Of a stretch of 64,000 bases of DNA, positions 38,387-52,700 are shown piece after piece. The notes under the pieces are model-generated. The model was not told where the DNA came from, did not search any database, and saw nothing but the letters and a program-made list of their open reading frames with translations. Each line of letters opens with the position of its first letter. Within the stretch, counting starts at the first letter, position 1. The position numbers were made by a program, and so were the translations under genes. Source of the stretch: Pomacea canaliculata (lineage: Eukaryota; Mollusca; Gastropoda; Architaenioglossa; Ampullariidae); NCBI RefSeq assembly GCF_003073045.1, contig NC_037593.1, positions 11,912,735-11,976,734 of the forward strand. The letters are read 5' to 3'.

Positions 38387-39892
38387 TAACGAAGAATAAA
38401 ATCAAATACAGAAAACACAAAGAGGAACAAAATAACAAAAAACTTTAACGGCTGCTGGCATGTTTCACTTAAAATGAACCAACAAACCACATTGCAGTTT
38501 TGCCACAAGCCTCAGCAGCTCTTATATTATTCCAAACTCTAATTTTACTTAATATTTAAAGCACAGCTATGTGTTTCTTCACTGGTATTATGGGCTGCTA
38601 TATTAATCATCATATAATACCTGAACTTATGCCAAATATAGGACTTCCAAAATCATGACAGAAAAAGTTTAAAAGTTGTAACAGCTGGAACAACATGTGT
38701 AATGTCAAGATCCTGAATAAAGATGAAAATTATTTGCAACAGTATCAGAAAACGGATCAGAATGGCAGATGGAAACCAATGTATATTTGTTATATTTCAA
38801 CTGTGCCATGCAGTGTAACAATACAGTGACAAAATAAAACCTGCATACATAAACAAAAACGACAAATGTTTGCAGTGTAATGGAGATGTCCTACACTGAT
38901 ATTATTCTTTAAAACCGGAGAAGCTTGATGATTTTTTTCTCACTTAATCGAGTCCGACACTGAATCGAAACAGAAGGGGGTGGGGAAAGCGGTTGTGGTG
39001 AAGAAGGGTGAGTGCGTTTCAACATGTGTTCGTTCCTTCAGTCAATAAGCGCATTCTAACAGTCAATCCGATCACACGGAAAAAAAAGTATAAAATGTTT
39101 GAAATATGAAGTACACATCAATAAAACATACAATAATACAAGTATATTGTTCCACATTTTTGCTATGCTATGTCGCCCACGATAAAAAAGAAAGGAATAT
39201 AAAATTGATAGCACGTTTTTGTGGTGCTGCTCGCTGAAATTTGGACCTTAACAAGTTAATATTGTGGTAATAATGTACTATTTTGTTTTATTTTACGCTA
39301 GCACACTTTTTACAAACTTTCTCGGTGCAACTAACTCCACGACAGCAATTTACTTCCCACAGCTAACAAAATTTCCTGCATTGGTTCCTGGAACTAGAAG
39401 GCTCGAATTTCTACTGATAGTATTCAACAGTATTAGTAATGATCGCTCAACATTCTATAGCTTAGGGAAGTAAAATTACAATGTACAGATCCATTTGACG
39501 AGTAATTGAAAGTTAACAAGCCATTGCAAATGCAGGAAATTCGGATACATATTCAACTGAACGTAACTGACTATTGAGATTGTACTCGTAGCATAGGCAA
39601 GCGACAAAAGTATGTCTAATGGTGCTCGTCATATGATATTGGTGCTTCGAGGTAAACAGCATGCCAGATTTTGCCATGATTTATTATACACTAACATTAA
39701 GAAACAACGATTTTACAGTTTAAAATACTGCAGTTCAAATTGATTATGTGGTCCAAATTCTGTGATCAATAATTTGTAGCTACTAACACGAAGGTGATAA
39801 CATTGAGTTTGCATGCGACTGTTCCGGCGTTTTGCTTTTTGAAAATTAGGTCACTACTAAAATTGAATAAAAATAGTATACCGTATGCTCAC

Positions 39893-40050
39893 CTTGCCTC
39901 TATTAATGTGATATGTACTCCAAAGTTCAGAAACTAATATAACACAGAAATCAAACATCAATCAGGGGGTCTGTTGCAACGGTATCCACGAAATTCCCAC
40001 ATTCTTTCACGGAAGAAAAGAAGAACAAGATGGCGTCCCTTTTGTTTCCC
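39893..40050 (-). other. RAD21: RAD21 non-coding first exon (approximate 5' end)
   Basis: On the minus strand, GGCAAG/GTGAGC is an excellent splice donor at 39893/39892. The matching acceptor is CTTTTTCAG/AAAGG at 37538, 26 nt before the RAD21 start codon. The transcription start is estimated from the E2F-like site near 40045-40054 and is uncertain by some tens of bases. Confidence 0.55.
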
Positions 40051-40054
40051 GCCC
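40027..40054. promoter_or_regulatory. RAD21 promoter with E2F-like and YY1-like motifs
   Basis: TTTCCCGCCC (40045-40054) fits the E2F consensus, which suits a cell-cycle gene such as RAD21. AAGATGGCGTCC (40027-40038) fits the YY1 motif often found just inside the start of transcription. The region lies between RAD21 (-) and the BFR1-like gene (+), whose start codons are about 3.3 kb apart, and could serve both. Motif evidence only. Confidence 0.4.
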
Positions 40055-40661
40055 AAACATGACTTTCGAATACAGCCGCCTTACACCAACATAACCACCA
40101 GAAGAAAAGTAGTTTCTTATAAGTTTTTCCGCTTTTTAAAGCTAAATATTTTATTCATATCAGCAAATGAGCCACAACGCTAAATATTGTGATTTTATTA
40201 ATCTTTTCTTCTTCAATATTTTCAGATAACCGTTTTCTTCTCTCTTGTAAAATGATTCAGCGTATGAATTTATGCAAAAGTCTATTATGCAAATTGAAAT
40301 TGCCTCGTTGATTGTATACGTCAATTCAGGTTAAGTTAGATACGAGTAAATTTTTGGCAATCACTGTATAATTAAAATAAAGCAATTAAAAATATTAGTA
40401 TATATAACTGATTCGGTGACTTTTTTTTGGCCAAGCATATTTATTTAAAGCTGCTTCGGACGAGGCAAAATCGTTCTATGACTAAGGTCATTTTTTGTTG
40501 TTGCATTTAACATTCTTCCGCTACCCCTCGCAGCTTAAAAGCGTATCACTCGACAGTAGTTTTCTTTACTAATGAATGGCGTGGACGCATTCCCTCCCTA
40601 TTTCGTTCCACCAAATAAGAATAATTTTGACCTTGAAACCTGTCGGTAGTGACGAAATGCG

Positions 40662-40671
40662 GTCACATGAC
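40662..40671 (+). promoter_or_regulatory. E-box palindrome upstream of the BFR1-like gene
   Basis: GTCACATGAC, a palindrome of the TFE/USF type, 112 bp before the start codon at 40783. Confidence 0.35.
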
Positions 40672-40782
40672 TACGCAACATGGATCCCCCATGAGCTTGC
40701 AAACTGTTGACAGTGCACACGTTCCTATCACACAATCTAAAAGCTGAATCTGAAGGAAGACGACAAAGGACGTGATTGCATA

Positions 40783-43700
40783 ATGGATGAGGTGCAGGAT
40801 GACGAGGAGGATGAAAAAGAGCTGCATGGTAAGTGTTCTTACATTCCTCAGACCAGCTCCACTCAGTGGGGTTACTCAGTGGGAAATCGGAGTATCTGTT
40901 GCGTGCAAAGCTCTCAGTTCTCACTGCCAAGCATCGTGGTGGCTACATTGTTCACGCCTTACAAGAAACAAATTCATTATTGATAGAGTATGAACGCAGA
41001 TAGTTGATGTAACAGCATTTAAAAACAGATTATTTTTAACGAGCAATGATAATGTAACATCTTTTGTTTTTTGACATTCCACCATATTTTATTTCACTTT
41101 CCAAGCAACTCAGTTGTTCAGAAGTTCAGTGCAAGATCATGCTATGAAAGTATACAGGAACAAATCTGTAGTTGACTTATTCTTATCTCCAAGCCAGTTC
41201 TTTAATTGATATCTGTTTATGAAATAAACACAACGCCAGTGGTCACCAAGTGCTTCATGAAAGGCATCAAGAATTGTTTTCAGTACAACATATGACATAC
41301 AATTAGGACTAACCTAAGGAAGAGAGGGTGTAACTGTAAGCAGTGAAAACATTATGACAAAATGACAGCCATAGACAAAAGAGACGTGTTTGACTTTATC
41401 ATATAGAACTTCTATTAGAAGAGGAACAATATTACTCTCATAAATGGTGTAGTTATAAACACAAAAATATGTTTCAAAATTCAGAGTTTAGCCAGTCAAA
41501 TTATCATTGTTTTCTGCAGTAGAACTCAGGAAATGTATCTGTTGCTTAATGCTTATGGTGGTGGCTCTGAGCCTTATGTACCTGATGAGAATTAGTCCAA
41601 CATTTTGCAGGGGTGCAACATCATATTATTTCTTCCTGAGTCTCTTGCTGCATCATAAGAATATTTTATTTAATCCAGCCCTACACTTTTCAACAGACCA
41701 TTTTACAGAAGCTTACCCACAACGATCATACTTAGTATTTTTTTTATTTGGTCCTAAGTTTCAGCAGTAAAAAGATCTAGCAAGTTACAGCAGGCTGCAA
41801 ACCATTGTACCAACTCACAGACCTTTTTTTTCTAAATGTTTGAAATTTAAAGTCCTTGGCTGAACTGACGTCTGGTTAACTTAGAATATATGTAGACTGC
41901 AATGTTATAACTAATGTAACTATATCACCATTTTTTATGTCCATTAGTAACAAGTAGATAATGCTTCTATGTAGTCACTGATGTAGGAAAGTTTAGCTGG
42001 GGTTTGTTGTTGTTCTTGTTATGTCATTCATATGTTTAGCAGCTATCAGCATCCTTAATTGGGCAACTAAACCCATATACTCAGTTTATAGGAACATAAT
42101 CAGGAAGAAGTGTTTTAGTATTTTAGAAAGTTTGAAATACAGCTCCAAATCATTTTGTTGAACTGTGTGTATTTGAAGTTTGCTAATGCATAAATATAGA
42201 ATCAAAATTCAACTTAGATTTCTGTCTTTTATGTGCTGTCATAGTCATTAAAAGTTTAGCAGTCATCTCTATTCCTCAGTAGTTGGTTTAAGTGCATAGG
42301 TCTTGATACTACTATTGCACCAGTAAAAATAACAGTGATGATAATAACAGGATTCTTATATTGTGCCAGGCTCTAGCTTGAATCTGCTCATCACAAAAAC
42401 ATCCATACATACAATAGAGCCATTACTGGAAAACACATGTACCTACCTCTGCCTGGCTAAATTTGTCCTATTTTTAGAGCTTATTCAGAGAAACTAGGTC
42501 AGGGCGGTAAAACTTAGAGGTATTTTTTTATACAAACACACACATGCAGAGCATTTACTTTGTACCCATTCATCTTCCATGCCTCAATGAGGAGACTGAA
42601 TGCAGTATCATTCTGCAGGTATTTTTATCTTTGTGCGGTGGTCCCCAACCAGACTTCAGTGGTCTATTGCAAGTTGTCAAAACATTTTCTTTCATGCACT
42701 ATTATAAACTTTAAATCAGCATTTAATTTTTTTAGGGAAAAAACTCCAAAAAAGCAGATATTAAATTTGTAATGAATCATAAAACTTTGCAATTGGGCAA
42801 ATGTTGGTCATAGTCTTCAGATTGTCTCAGTCATCCTGAACCTGAAAGCGCAGTAAACATTCTAAATTTATTCATTTTTGTATGCTATCAAGACTCAAGT
42901 TATTATCTCTAAAGAAAAGAAAGAGAAATCAGCAACCTTAAAGGTTTTATTTGCTGTACAGTTTATTTCTAATATTTTAAATGAAAGAATGAGGTTAGGC
43001 CATAAAGTATTTCAAAAATAACTTTCCACCATATCATATATTGATGCCAGATAAGTACTGGGACCATTTATTGATGTTCTGTATAACTTGTTCCCATAAA
43101 CAAGGGGCAGTAGAACTAGGTCAATCCTATACAGGGTTGGAGGTAAACTGGTTTCAAACAGGTCATGAAATGCAAGTAGCTTTACTTGAGACTGTTGAAT
43201 ATCATTTCCACTCTCTAGTGTTCATATGACAAGTAGTGTGCATTGTATCACCAGAAATTACAGTGTTCATTAGAAGATTTGTGGTATTAGTGGGGAAAAA
43301 AGAGTGATTGGCAGCTTTTAATTTAGAAGTGTTTAAGCCACTGGTTTTTTAAAAATTATCATTAAAGAGCTCTGTTGTCGTTTGTATTAGATCCACATTT
43401 CCCTACTAGTTGCCACATGGAAGTGGCCATTTTTTTATATATTGCATATAATAATATCAGAGATACATTTTATGTGAAGTTTACAATCTGTTTACAGTAT
43501 AGCATGCAGCTGATGTTTTACATGCGTAGGTGGAGTTAAAATAAAGCATACATAAAATGTGACCAGAACAGAAATTCTTGTTTATTTGAGTGATGCCTCA
43601 GGTATCTGCATTCTTCTTTCTTAGAAAATTGTTGTATGTTGTAGATATATTTTGATGTAAATAAGCATAGGGCATTTCTTTTTGGCTAAATGAAGCTGAT

Positions 43701-46700
43701 CTTGAATTGTATTCTACACAAAGGGAAAAGGAGAAATGGTTTTGTTGAGTGTCAGACACCTGTCAAGCTATGTTTGTAAGGGAGCAGATGTTAAACAGTG
43801 TTGCCTGCAGCAGTTTGTTGCTTGTTTGGACACCTACGCAATTAAATCTGATTGTTTTTAACAGTGTTTTAGGCAAAATAGCGCTTCAATGTGTGGCTTT
43901 ACTGATTTGGAATAAAAATGTGTTTAATTTAAAACATTTATAGTGCAAGAGCAAAAACTTTGATCTAGCATTGTGTTTATGCATGCAGCTTAAAATTAGG
44001 TATTGACATGGGTGGGAAGGGCCCTGCTCATCTCTCCAAAATCACTTTTTCATGTTTGCTTTGTTGCAGAAGTATCATTGAACTGATGATGTGTGGTTGT
44101 TCCTTATCTTTTATTGTGCAGAAAAGATTGTATCTAATCCCCCTGCTTTCTAAGGTATCTTATACCTTCCTAGAACTTGAGGCTAAAACAGAGGATTTAG
44201 ACATCATTGCTAATATTATTAATATTATAATTTCATGATGCACAGAATTTATACTGAAGCAGAGTACAATACCCTTTTTGTCTGCAGACTCAAGGCGGCC
44301 GAAGGCACCGAGTAAAAAGAAGTTTGAAGAAGACATGGAGGTTCTTGGCAGCAGTATACGTGCCAAGGAGCAAGAGTTGGAAGCAAGTGTATCCTTGACT
44401 TGTCATCTTGAACTTTTTGTTACCTTTAGTTTGTATAAGCATAATATGCTGCATTAACTAACAGGGCTTTGGTGATAATATGGAGTGACTAAAGGTAACC
44501 ACACACAGGGCACAGTATGTTACGTATAGTTGCCACTTTGTGTTTCAAGCATAGCCTCTGTTGTCCTAAGGCAGAACCATAATCCATCTGTGAATTTTAT
44601 TCCAGATAAGAATCATGCTTAGTACTTCACCAGGAGTTATCTGTTTGGAATTTTGAACCACCATTGATAATATGCTTAGTACAGACTAATATGAGCATCT
44701 TCCTGTAGTCAGCTTTAACAGAAGAGTTTGTGAAGTAGCATCTGAAGAGTTCCTTATCACTGTCACAGAAAGTTGCAGGTATGCCAAATGCATCTGACCA
44801 GCTGAAAAACTTGAAGGTAGAGAAAAATGCAAGTATTGAACAGCGCAAGAAGATTGATGTGGACCTACAAAAACTGAATAAAGACATTTCAGAAATGGTA
44901 TAAACATCACTTTCCCGTCTCACTTGTGAACTCACTCTTTTATTCCCTCACAAGACCTGTTTCATCCAGTGTCATTTTATGTGTGTTTAATGCATATCAA
45001 TGCAGTTTTGAATTAATTCACTCATCCATATGTCAAGAATCGTTGTTAGTTGAGCATCTGTTGCTTTGTCATAAATATTTACCTTTAAAGCTTTGACTTC
45101 TAGGAACAATAGGTATAGAATGGAATGTTTAGTCTAGAGTAGAATGATGAACTTGGACAACTGTGTATGAAAAAGTTACTGACATGGATAAAAGAACTGA
45201 CCCTAGGCTGGGATCATCTAGAAGAAATGTCTTTGAGATTTGTGGTCATTTACGGAAGTAAGTGGTCATTTATGTCTTATTGAAGGTCAATGCAATACTT
45301 AATGACAGTTTGTTCTCAGAGGTGTGCTTAAAAAGTGTGATGACCCATATGCTTATTTTCAGATGTGCAACCTATCTCGTTTGGAATCCACGCTGCACTA
45401 CAGAAATGAAGACAAAATCAATGAAGCTATAAAGTAAGTTATTTTGTATATAAAGAAACAGTTACTAAAAACAGTTTTGCCACAGCAGTTACTTTTAGCT
45501 ATAGAAATTTATTTCTTGTTTTGTTTTAACCATGGCTATATTGTTGACATTGCTATTTTACGGTCCTATGACATTTTTGTAAGTGTATAAAATTCCAGGG
45601 TCAGTGGTGTTGATAGCTATCTGGTTTTATAAGCCAGCCTACAGGTTTTCCAATACAGTATGTGTTTCATTATATTTAAGAATAGGATGACTGTCTAAAA
45701 AAATGCATGTAACTGACATTTTTATGAGTAAGCAGTATCTGTAGGTATGAGGATGGGTATAATGATAATGTTTATATCTCTTTGTAGTAGAGACAGGGTT
45801 CCCAGGTCCTTGCAAGGTCCTTTTAAGTCCTTTTATATTGAATTTTTGCCAAAAGGCCTTTTAAGTCCTTTTATTTGCCATGCGGTCCTTTCAAATTCTC
45901 ACACAGGTCCTTACATTTTCTCTGTGACCCTTTTAAGTCCTTTTATCGATAAAATATTACCACAAATTTATTTCCGGAGTCGACTTTGGCGCAAAATACC
46001 GACGATTTTTCGCTGCATGTTTGGTCTACACATCTGTACAACACTAGTTGCCCTTCCGTATTCGCAAAAAGCACTCTTTTTTCAAAAGGTCTTTAGAAAC
46101 TTACTCTTTCTTGAACTTTGATCTTCTAGTACTACTGTGCATAGCTCTATTTCTCTCTCTCTTCCCGTTAGAGTGTGCGTGCGAGAGAGAGACACGTGAA
46201 CTGACTTTTGTATTACACCAAAGAATGGCTTTCAGGTTTTGCAATTATTATTACTTAGATTTCTAGAAAACTTGGAACATTAACGGTGTATGTTATCAGC
46301 GCGCTAAGGACACTTTTTAAGTTATCTAATCTAAATATGGCAGACAGGCATCAAAATTAACTCTTTGATTATTTATTACTAGAAATACATGTATTTGAGA
46401 ACATAGAGAAGACCACAGATTCATAAATAATACATCTTTCCGACCACACAAGAGAAAAACTTAAGCATTGATGACTGTCACTTAGGTCCTTACGAATGCA
46501 TGAAAGGTCCTTTTAAGGTCCTTTTTTGGCACCATCCCTGATCCCTGGGAACCCTGAGAGATCACATGTGTTTGTGGAAAAAGTAGGATAGTGATTCGCT
46601 TTATAACAAATAGAAGTACATCATCATTAATGGCAGATGATAAAGAAAGATCTGATTATGGTCAACTGTACATGTTAGGATTGTAATTTACAGTGGTTTA

Positions 46701-49700
46701 TTTCCTTTTTTTTTAAGACGCCTAGAATGGAATATGAGTGTGCAAAATTTCAAGCTTTCTGAAGAGAAAAAGATCGTGGCAGAGATAGACAGTCTGCGTC
46801 GTTCCAAGAAGACCCTTGCGTAAGCATTAAGCAGGCTGTACACTTACAGAATTTTACGTGACTGGGTTTTTGGCAAACTTTCTCATCTACAAACATTTCA
46901 TTTAGCTATTGGAAATCAGAGTTCAAGGTCACTTGATTTCATCTACATCATTTGTGATCAGTTGCTTCCCAAAATCAAAACCGGTGTTTTGTCTTACTAA
47001 CATTGGTTTGATACTTCCTGGACCAGGCAAGTGGGGGGAGGGGGGATTCTGCTTTTTTTTTTCAATCTTTTCATCAGTCCATCCCTTGATAAGTTTATGC
47101 AACTTTCGCACTGTTTCTTTCTTTCCCAAACGTGAAAAAAAGAATACTTAGTGCATTGCTTTTCATTGTTGTCTATGTCAGTGCCCTTTTGTCTGCATTT
47201 ACTTGTCATCCTTGACTGCTTCATCCATAAGTTATTGTGAGTTGTGTGGGTTTTTTGGTTGATGCTATTGCTTTTGAGAAGGTTACATTAGTGTGATAGC
47301 ACCATTGTATCGCGGTTTACAATCTGTTTTAAATAACAAAAAATAATAAATAACAAATCATTTTGTGCTCTCAGATGTGGCTTATTATTATCATCTTTTT
47401 TTTTTTTCTATCACCATGTAGACTTTACCTGAGTCTTAAAAAGGAAATGGAGCGAATGAGAGACCAGCAACGCTTTATGCGTGAAGAGAGAGATGTAAGT
47501 TTTCAGGCTTTGATAGTGTGCTCAAGATTTTCATCTGTTAAAATCCTGTTTACTTTCTGTGCTCTTTTACTCCATTTTTTGTATCAGAAAGATGTTGAAA
47601 TTTATAGTAAGATTGTTCCAAGGCACTGGCAGTCAACAAGGCTGAGGAGCCATTGATATATTCTAGGGCTTGACCTATTTTTATATCAGCAATGAATGTT
47701 TGAGCCAGTAGTTTTACACTGTGCTTTATGATTATCCTACTCCATGTCCCAGGTTAACTTAAAAAATGAACTCATGTCCTCATGTACATGTGAACAAATT
47801 ATAGCTTCTGATCAAACCCAGCCTACTGTTTCTTTTAAAAATAACACCAACAGCATTTTGACACAGGATTATTTTTGTTATTTGGTTCCCTCTTTGGGTT
47901 TTCTGTATTGGATGTTATTCTTCGTTTAGTACGGTTGTTTATTCTTTTATAGCTCATATGTCATTTGTTTGTTTTCCTGTCCCTTGTATGCTGTCCATGT
48001 TTTGTTCTTAAGCACTAAAAGTATGCTCCTTAGGAGTGTGAGTATGCACTTTACAAATTTTACATTTATAATTATTATGTTACATGGTTTCAAAAAGATG
48101 AGCACAAACCTGCTTAAGAAGTCAGTTTGTGTGCCCTTTGCCCCTAGTATTTGTGAACTGTATCAGAGAAAGACAGCTTTTTGTTACTTGAGTAAAGTTG
48201 CCACTTCTGTATGTTGTAGCACTGCTTTCACAATGTGACACAACTGAAACAGCAAGAAGAAAAAGTCCGCAGTGATGCTGTCAAAAAGAAGGCTCAAACA
48301 GAGAAGCTGAAGAAAGGTAATGGGAACATTTCCTGCATTGCTTTTTCCTGTTGTCTTTGCCCTCATGGCTTTACTTTTACTTGTTATCCTTGGTTTTTTC
48401 ATACATGTTAATCTATAAGTTAGGGATTCGTGTGTAATTATGTTGGTGCTGCTGCTTTGTCTATCTCACTACTAATTTTCATGTTCCTTCTTTAGAAACT
48501 AGTTTTATACACACTGTACTAAAAACAACACTTTACATTTGTCAGAGGTGGACGGTCTGTATGAGGCCAAGCGACAGATGATAGCCACATACAAAAAGCA
48601 GAGGGAGGAGTTCAATGACATGCGAGAAAAGCAGCGGCACGAGAGCTTCAAGAAGCGGGAAGAAGAAAAACGAGCCATTCAGGCAAGACTCAAGAAAGAG
48701 CTGTGAGTGATGAACTTTGTTAGAATTCTTACCTTGACCCTTGTATTAGTTGCCTGGTTAATAGCTGATGTTTTCAGATTTCCTTGACAGTTTGTAAAAT
48801 GCAACTTGTCATTTGCCAGTTGTGGCAGCTTGTCTTTCCAGGTGTGATAAAGGTTACATCTAAAACGAACAACAACAGATTGTAGTCCTTGACATTTCGC
48901 AATTTTAGTGATTTAATAAAAGTTGGTTCCATTATGCTATCTCATATTTATAGCTGTTCTGTGTTTATGTACAATTGTGACCTTTTGCATGTATTTGTAT
49001 CTGTTTTTCTTGTGAAGAAAAGTCCTTAAATGCAAATTTAAAAAACCTGGATCTGTAAAGAAGAGGAAAAACAAATCTTAGGGGCGCTACTCTGTGGCTT
49101 GACACCAGCTCACTTTCATCTTGTGTATGCTTGTAAGTGAGAAGCGGGCCATGAACTACACAGCATGGGTACAGAATAGTACTCCCCATCATGAGATACT
49201 GACAGTGTCCCTCAGGTCACACTATTTACCTTATGAATTTGGTCAAATCACTGTGATACTAACCTATATTCCCAGCCCAGACTTCAACCTCGCAGCTGAG
49301 CACATAGTGAACACATTCAATTGAGCGGTGACTAGATCAGTAGACCAGCCAATATTTTTGCTTGGGGACTTAAACCACTATCCTACAACACTTGGACACC
49401 TCTGGCACCTGTGTTCCGGTCCTGTTCATGGGTTTTTCTAGTGCCTTAAACACAGTCCAGCCACACTTCATAAAGCCCCTGCTAGACCTGGATGTCAACA
49501 CCAGCCTAGTTCTGTAGATATGGTCATTCCTGAAGGACCGACCACCAAGGATGGGTCTCAGAGTTCCACCAACAGGTACTGTAGGGTCTGGCTCATCTGA
49601 AAGGGTAAATCTGTCAATGGTTGGAATGATTTTGTCAGACGAGCAGATCCTCAACACATATACATCTTCAGGGATGTGTGCTTTCCCCTATCCTGTTTTC

Positions 49701-52700
49701 TGTATATACAAATGAGATTTCCATTAACAATGCTATTCTCAAACTTTTAAAGTATGTAGGTGACATGGCCCTGGTGGCCTGCCTCAAAGACGAACAGTCC
49801 CCTGTCACAGTACCTGGCCTGTTGGGGTGGGGGGGGATGGAAGACTGGTTTTACCACAGCTTTCGGGAGCTGAATGTTGAGAAAACTGAGGAGATGGCCT
49901 TCGGCCAAGCATTCAATGGAAGAGATCGCAGTACCCCTCTCTCCCCACCAATCCAAATCAAAGGACAGCAGGTACAGAGGGCTGCCAGTTTTAAGTACCT
50001 CAGTACAGTGATGGAAGGCTTTCTGTTAGTGATCACATGAACCAAGTGTACAAAAATGCCCAGCAAAGACTGTGCCTTTTGAGGAAACTCTGCAGTTTTA
50101 ATGTCAGCTCTGGGGTTCAGACTGTTTGCTGGTTCCTTGTTGAAAGCATTCTCACATTTAATATCGCTGCCTGGTATGGTCATATCCTTGTCAAAGACAA
50201 AGCAAGGCTGACCAAAGTTATCCACCACACAAATAGAATTATTGGTACAACACAGCTGCCACTTTCTGACTTGTACCTTCATGCAGTTAGAAAGATGGCA
50301 TACAATATCACATCATACCGAACACACCCTCTCCATCCCATATTTCATCTGTTGCCCTCAGGCAGGTGCTACAAAGTGCCACGTGCATGAAAAACTGCCT
50401 ATCAGAGGTCCTTCATGCCAGCAGCCGTCACTACTCTAAATAAGAGGTACAAATACTCATAAGGGTGCTCTATTACCTGGCATCCTCCTTGGGAGGTTCA
50501 CATGTATAGGTGTAGGTATGCGTGTGTTTTGAATGTCTTGTATGGGATTTGTGTCTGCCCATTATGTTATGTGTGTGTATATATATAGATATGTGCTCAT
50601 GTTATGTTTGTGTATGTGGTTTGGGTTTGTAAGCAAAAGAAAAATTTCTGTCTTGGACTTCCTTGGACAGACAATAAAATTTAATTTGATTTGTTAATGC
50701 TTCTCAGAGATGATCTAGAGGCCCAGAAGCGACCATATGAGGATGAGATTTGTCTCTGCAACACCTTGATACACTACCTGAATCGTTTTGTTGCCAACAC
50801 TGATGTTGAAACTGTCAGCCCTACAGGGTTTGCATCTACACCAGTTTCTTCTCCTGCCACGGAAGAACCAGCCCCACTGAATAACCAAGGTTTGTCGTTT
50901 GCTTTCGACCTCTTCAGTGTGATATTCACATTTCATGGCTGTTTACCTGTCATTTGCTAAGGAGACAAGGAAAGAAATTTTGTGTTAATGGACACTAAAA
51001 AGAAACTTAGTTTTATTATTTCTACGGAAAAAAGATTGTTAATCTTTTTGTCTTATTCTCCAAGCCAGAAAGAATTATAGGTTTTATGTGGCTATAAAAA
51101 GGATTAATGAATGAAATATAGAATAATCAGAGATAATAAAACAACATGGATAATATATTAATTACCATCCAACAAGTTCATGGCAATATTATAAGATTTT
51201 AGCGTGTATGTGTGTGTAAATCCACTTGTATTCTAACATGTGTCTTGTTTTTGACATGCTCGGCACAGCATCTGGGCTTGCAGAAGAGCTGGAAGATGGC
51301 CAGTATGTTCTCCTGAGAAAATGTGAAGACAGCAGCTATGTTTCCTGCTCTGCCAAACACTTAGCTCGCAAACAGCGCCGAAGCCGAAAGGCATCCATGG
51401 TCAGTTACGCCAGTTATATATAAAACAGCCTTATTTTTTGTGACCTTCCTCATCTTTCATCCACTTTATTAAGTTCTTGAGCTTGTTCTATGATTTTCTC
51501 TGCGCACAGTCACTTTAAAGTTAATAACATTGCATTGACCTTGTACCGCTCATGATGTCCCCTTCATGAAATGTAAATTAAAACAAAGACATTTTTGTTT
51601 AAAAAAAATGTAATATGTTCACATGGAGAATGATGTAGTTTAGCCATTAAATTTGTGTGTGTGATGTATGTCAGAATGACAGAAGAAACTATTTTGCAGG
51701 TGAAGCGAATCACTCATACACCAGAAGTACTATCCCAATTTTTAGCTCTCAATCTTAACGCACCTACGACTATGGCCGAGGTGCTTGCTTCTCTGGAGCA
51801 GCTGCGGGCAAGAAGGGTAATGCTTTATTGCAACGTTATTTGTCTTTTTCTTATTTTACATATCATCGGCCTTTCCCTTAGCTGTGTTAGTATCCATATA
51901 CAACGATTAGTGTTCCTTGATTAGTACTATGCCTTGGTAGATATGCTGTAGCCTGATTCTTTTAGCTTCAGCCTTCTAGAGTTTTATTATGGTTGATTAC
52001 CTGCTGGTCCTTTGCCCTGTACAAAAGGAGGAGTGTGTGCCAAGGGCTCATCTTGATAGATCTAGATGATTCTGTCATTGAATGCCTCAGTTGTTATTTC
52101 AGAGGAGGTAACAGTGCCATTTTTCTCACTGGCCTGTCCTTATCAGTTGTTCCAGGATTGATTATTGGTCCACTAATCATTTCACAGCTAACCTCTTTAT
52201 CTGAAGATTGTTCACCTGGAACTTGGTTGGGGAGGGTCACCTCACTGCCTGTGTGAATGTAATCTGCTCACAGAGTATCCAGATTTACAAAACTCCAATT
52301 TATTACTGCATAACACTTGTTCTTCAGCCTGATATAAGCAGTGTGCATTACACTCCACAAACCATCCCTATTCTCTCACCACTTTAGCATGGTTAATTGC
52401 AACCTGTTTTGTGCTCCAAAATGATATATTGCAATATGATAAAGATTTTATATTTCTTTGCTTGCCAAGAAACCAGAAATAAAAACAAGATAAAATGTTT
52501 GTTTAAAAAAAAAATTCAGGAAGTTTGTGCATTGATTTGTAAGTGCTGTTTTACTTGCTGCAGCTGCATTATGAAAGGGAGGCAGAGGCAAAAAGTGAAA
52601 CAGAGAGTGCGGTGTATGAGATGTCAAGGCAGGCCAGCCACACAGAGAGCTGCGACGGACAGTCAGAGGCACAGCTCAGTGACCAGGTGATGGAGGAACT

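Noticed and set aside
42637-42700. GTGGTCCCCAACC, similar to the start of some hAT elements
   Set aside because: Only about 12 bases match, no opposite end and no target duplication were found.
44386-44395. Alternative donor for BFR1-like exon 2 at AGT/GTATCC
   Set aside because: Using it would put exon 3 out of frame; the donor two bases earlier (GTGTAT) keeps phase 1 and yields continuous coiled coil.
45747-46121. 124-codon ORF in a BFR1-like intron
   Set aside because: It lies within and at the edge of the hAT-like element's subterminal repeats and has no transposase similarity.
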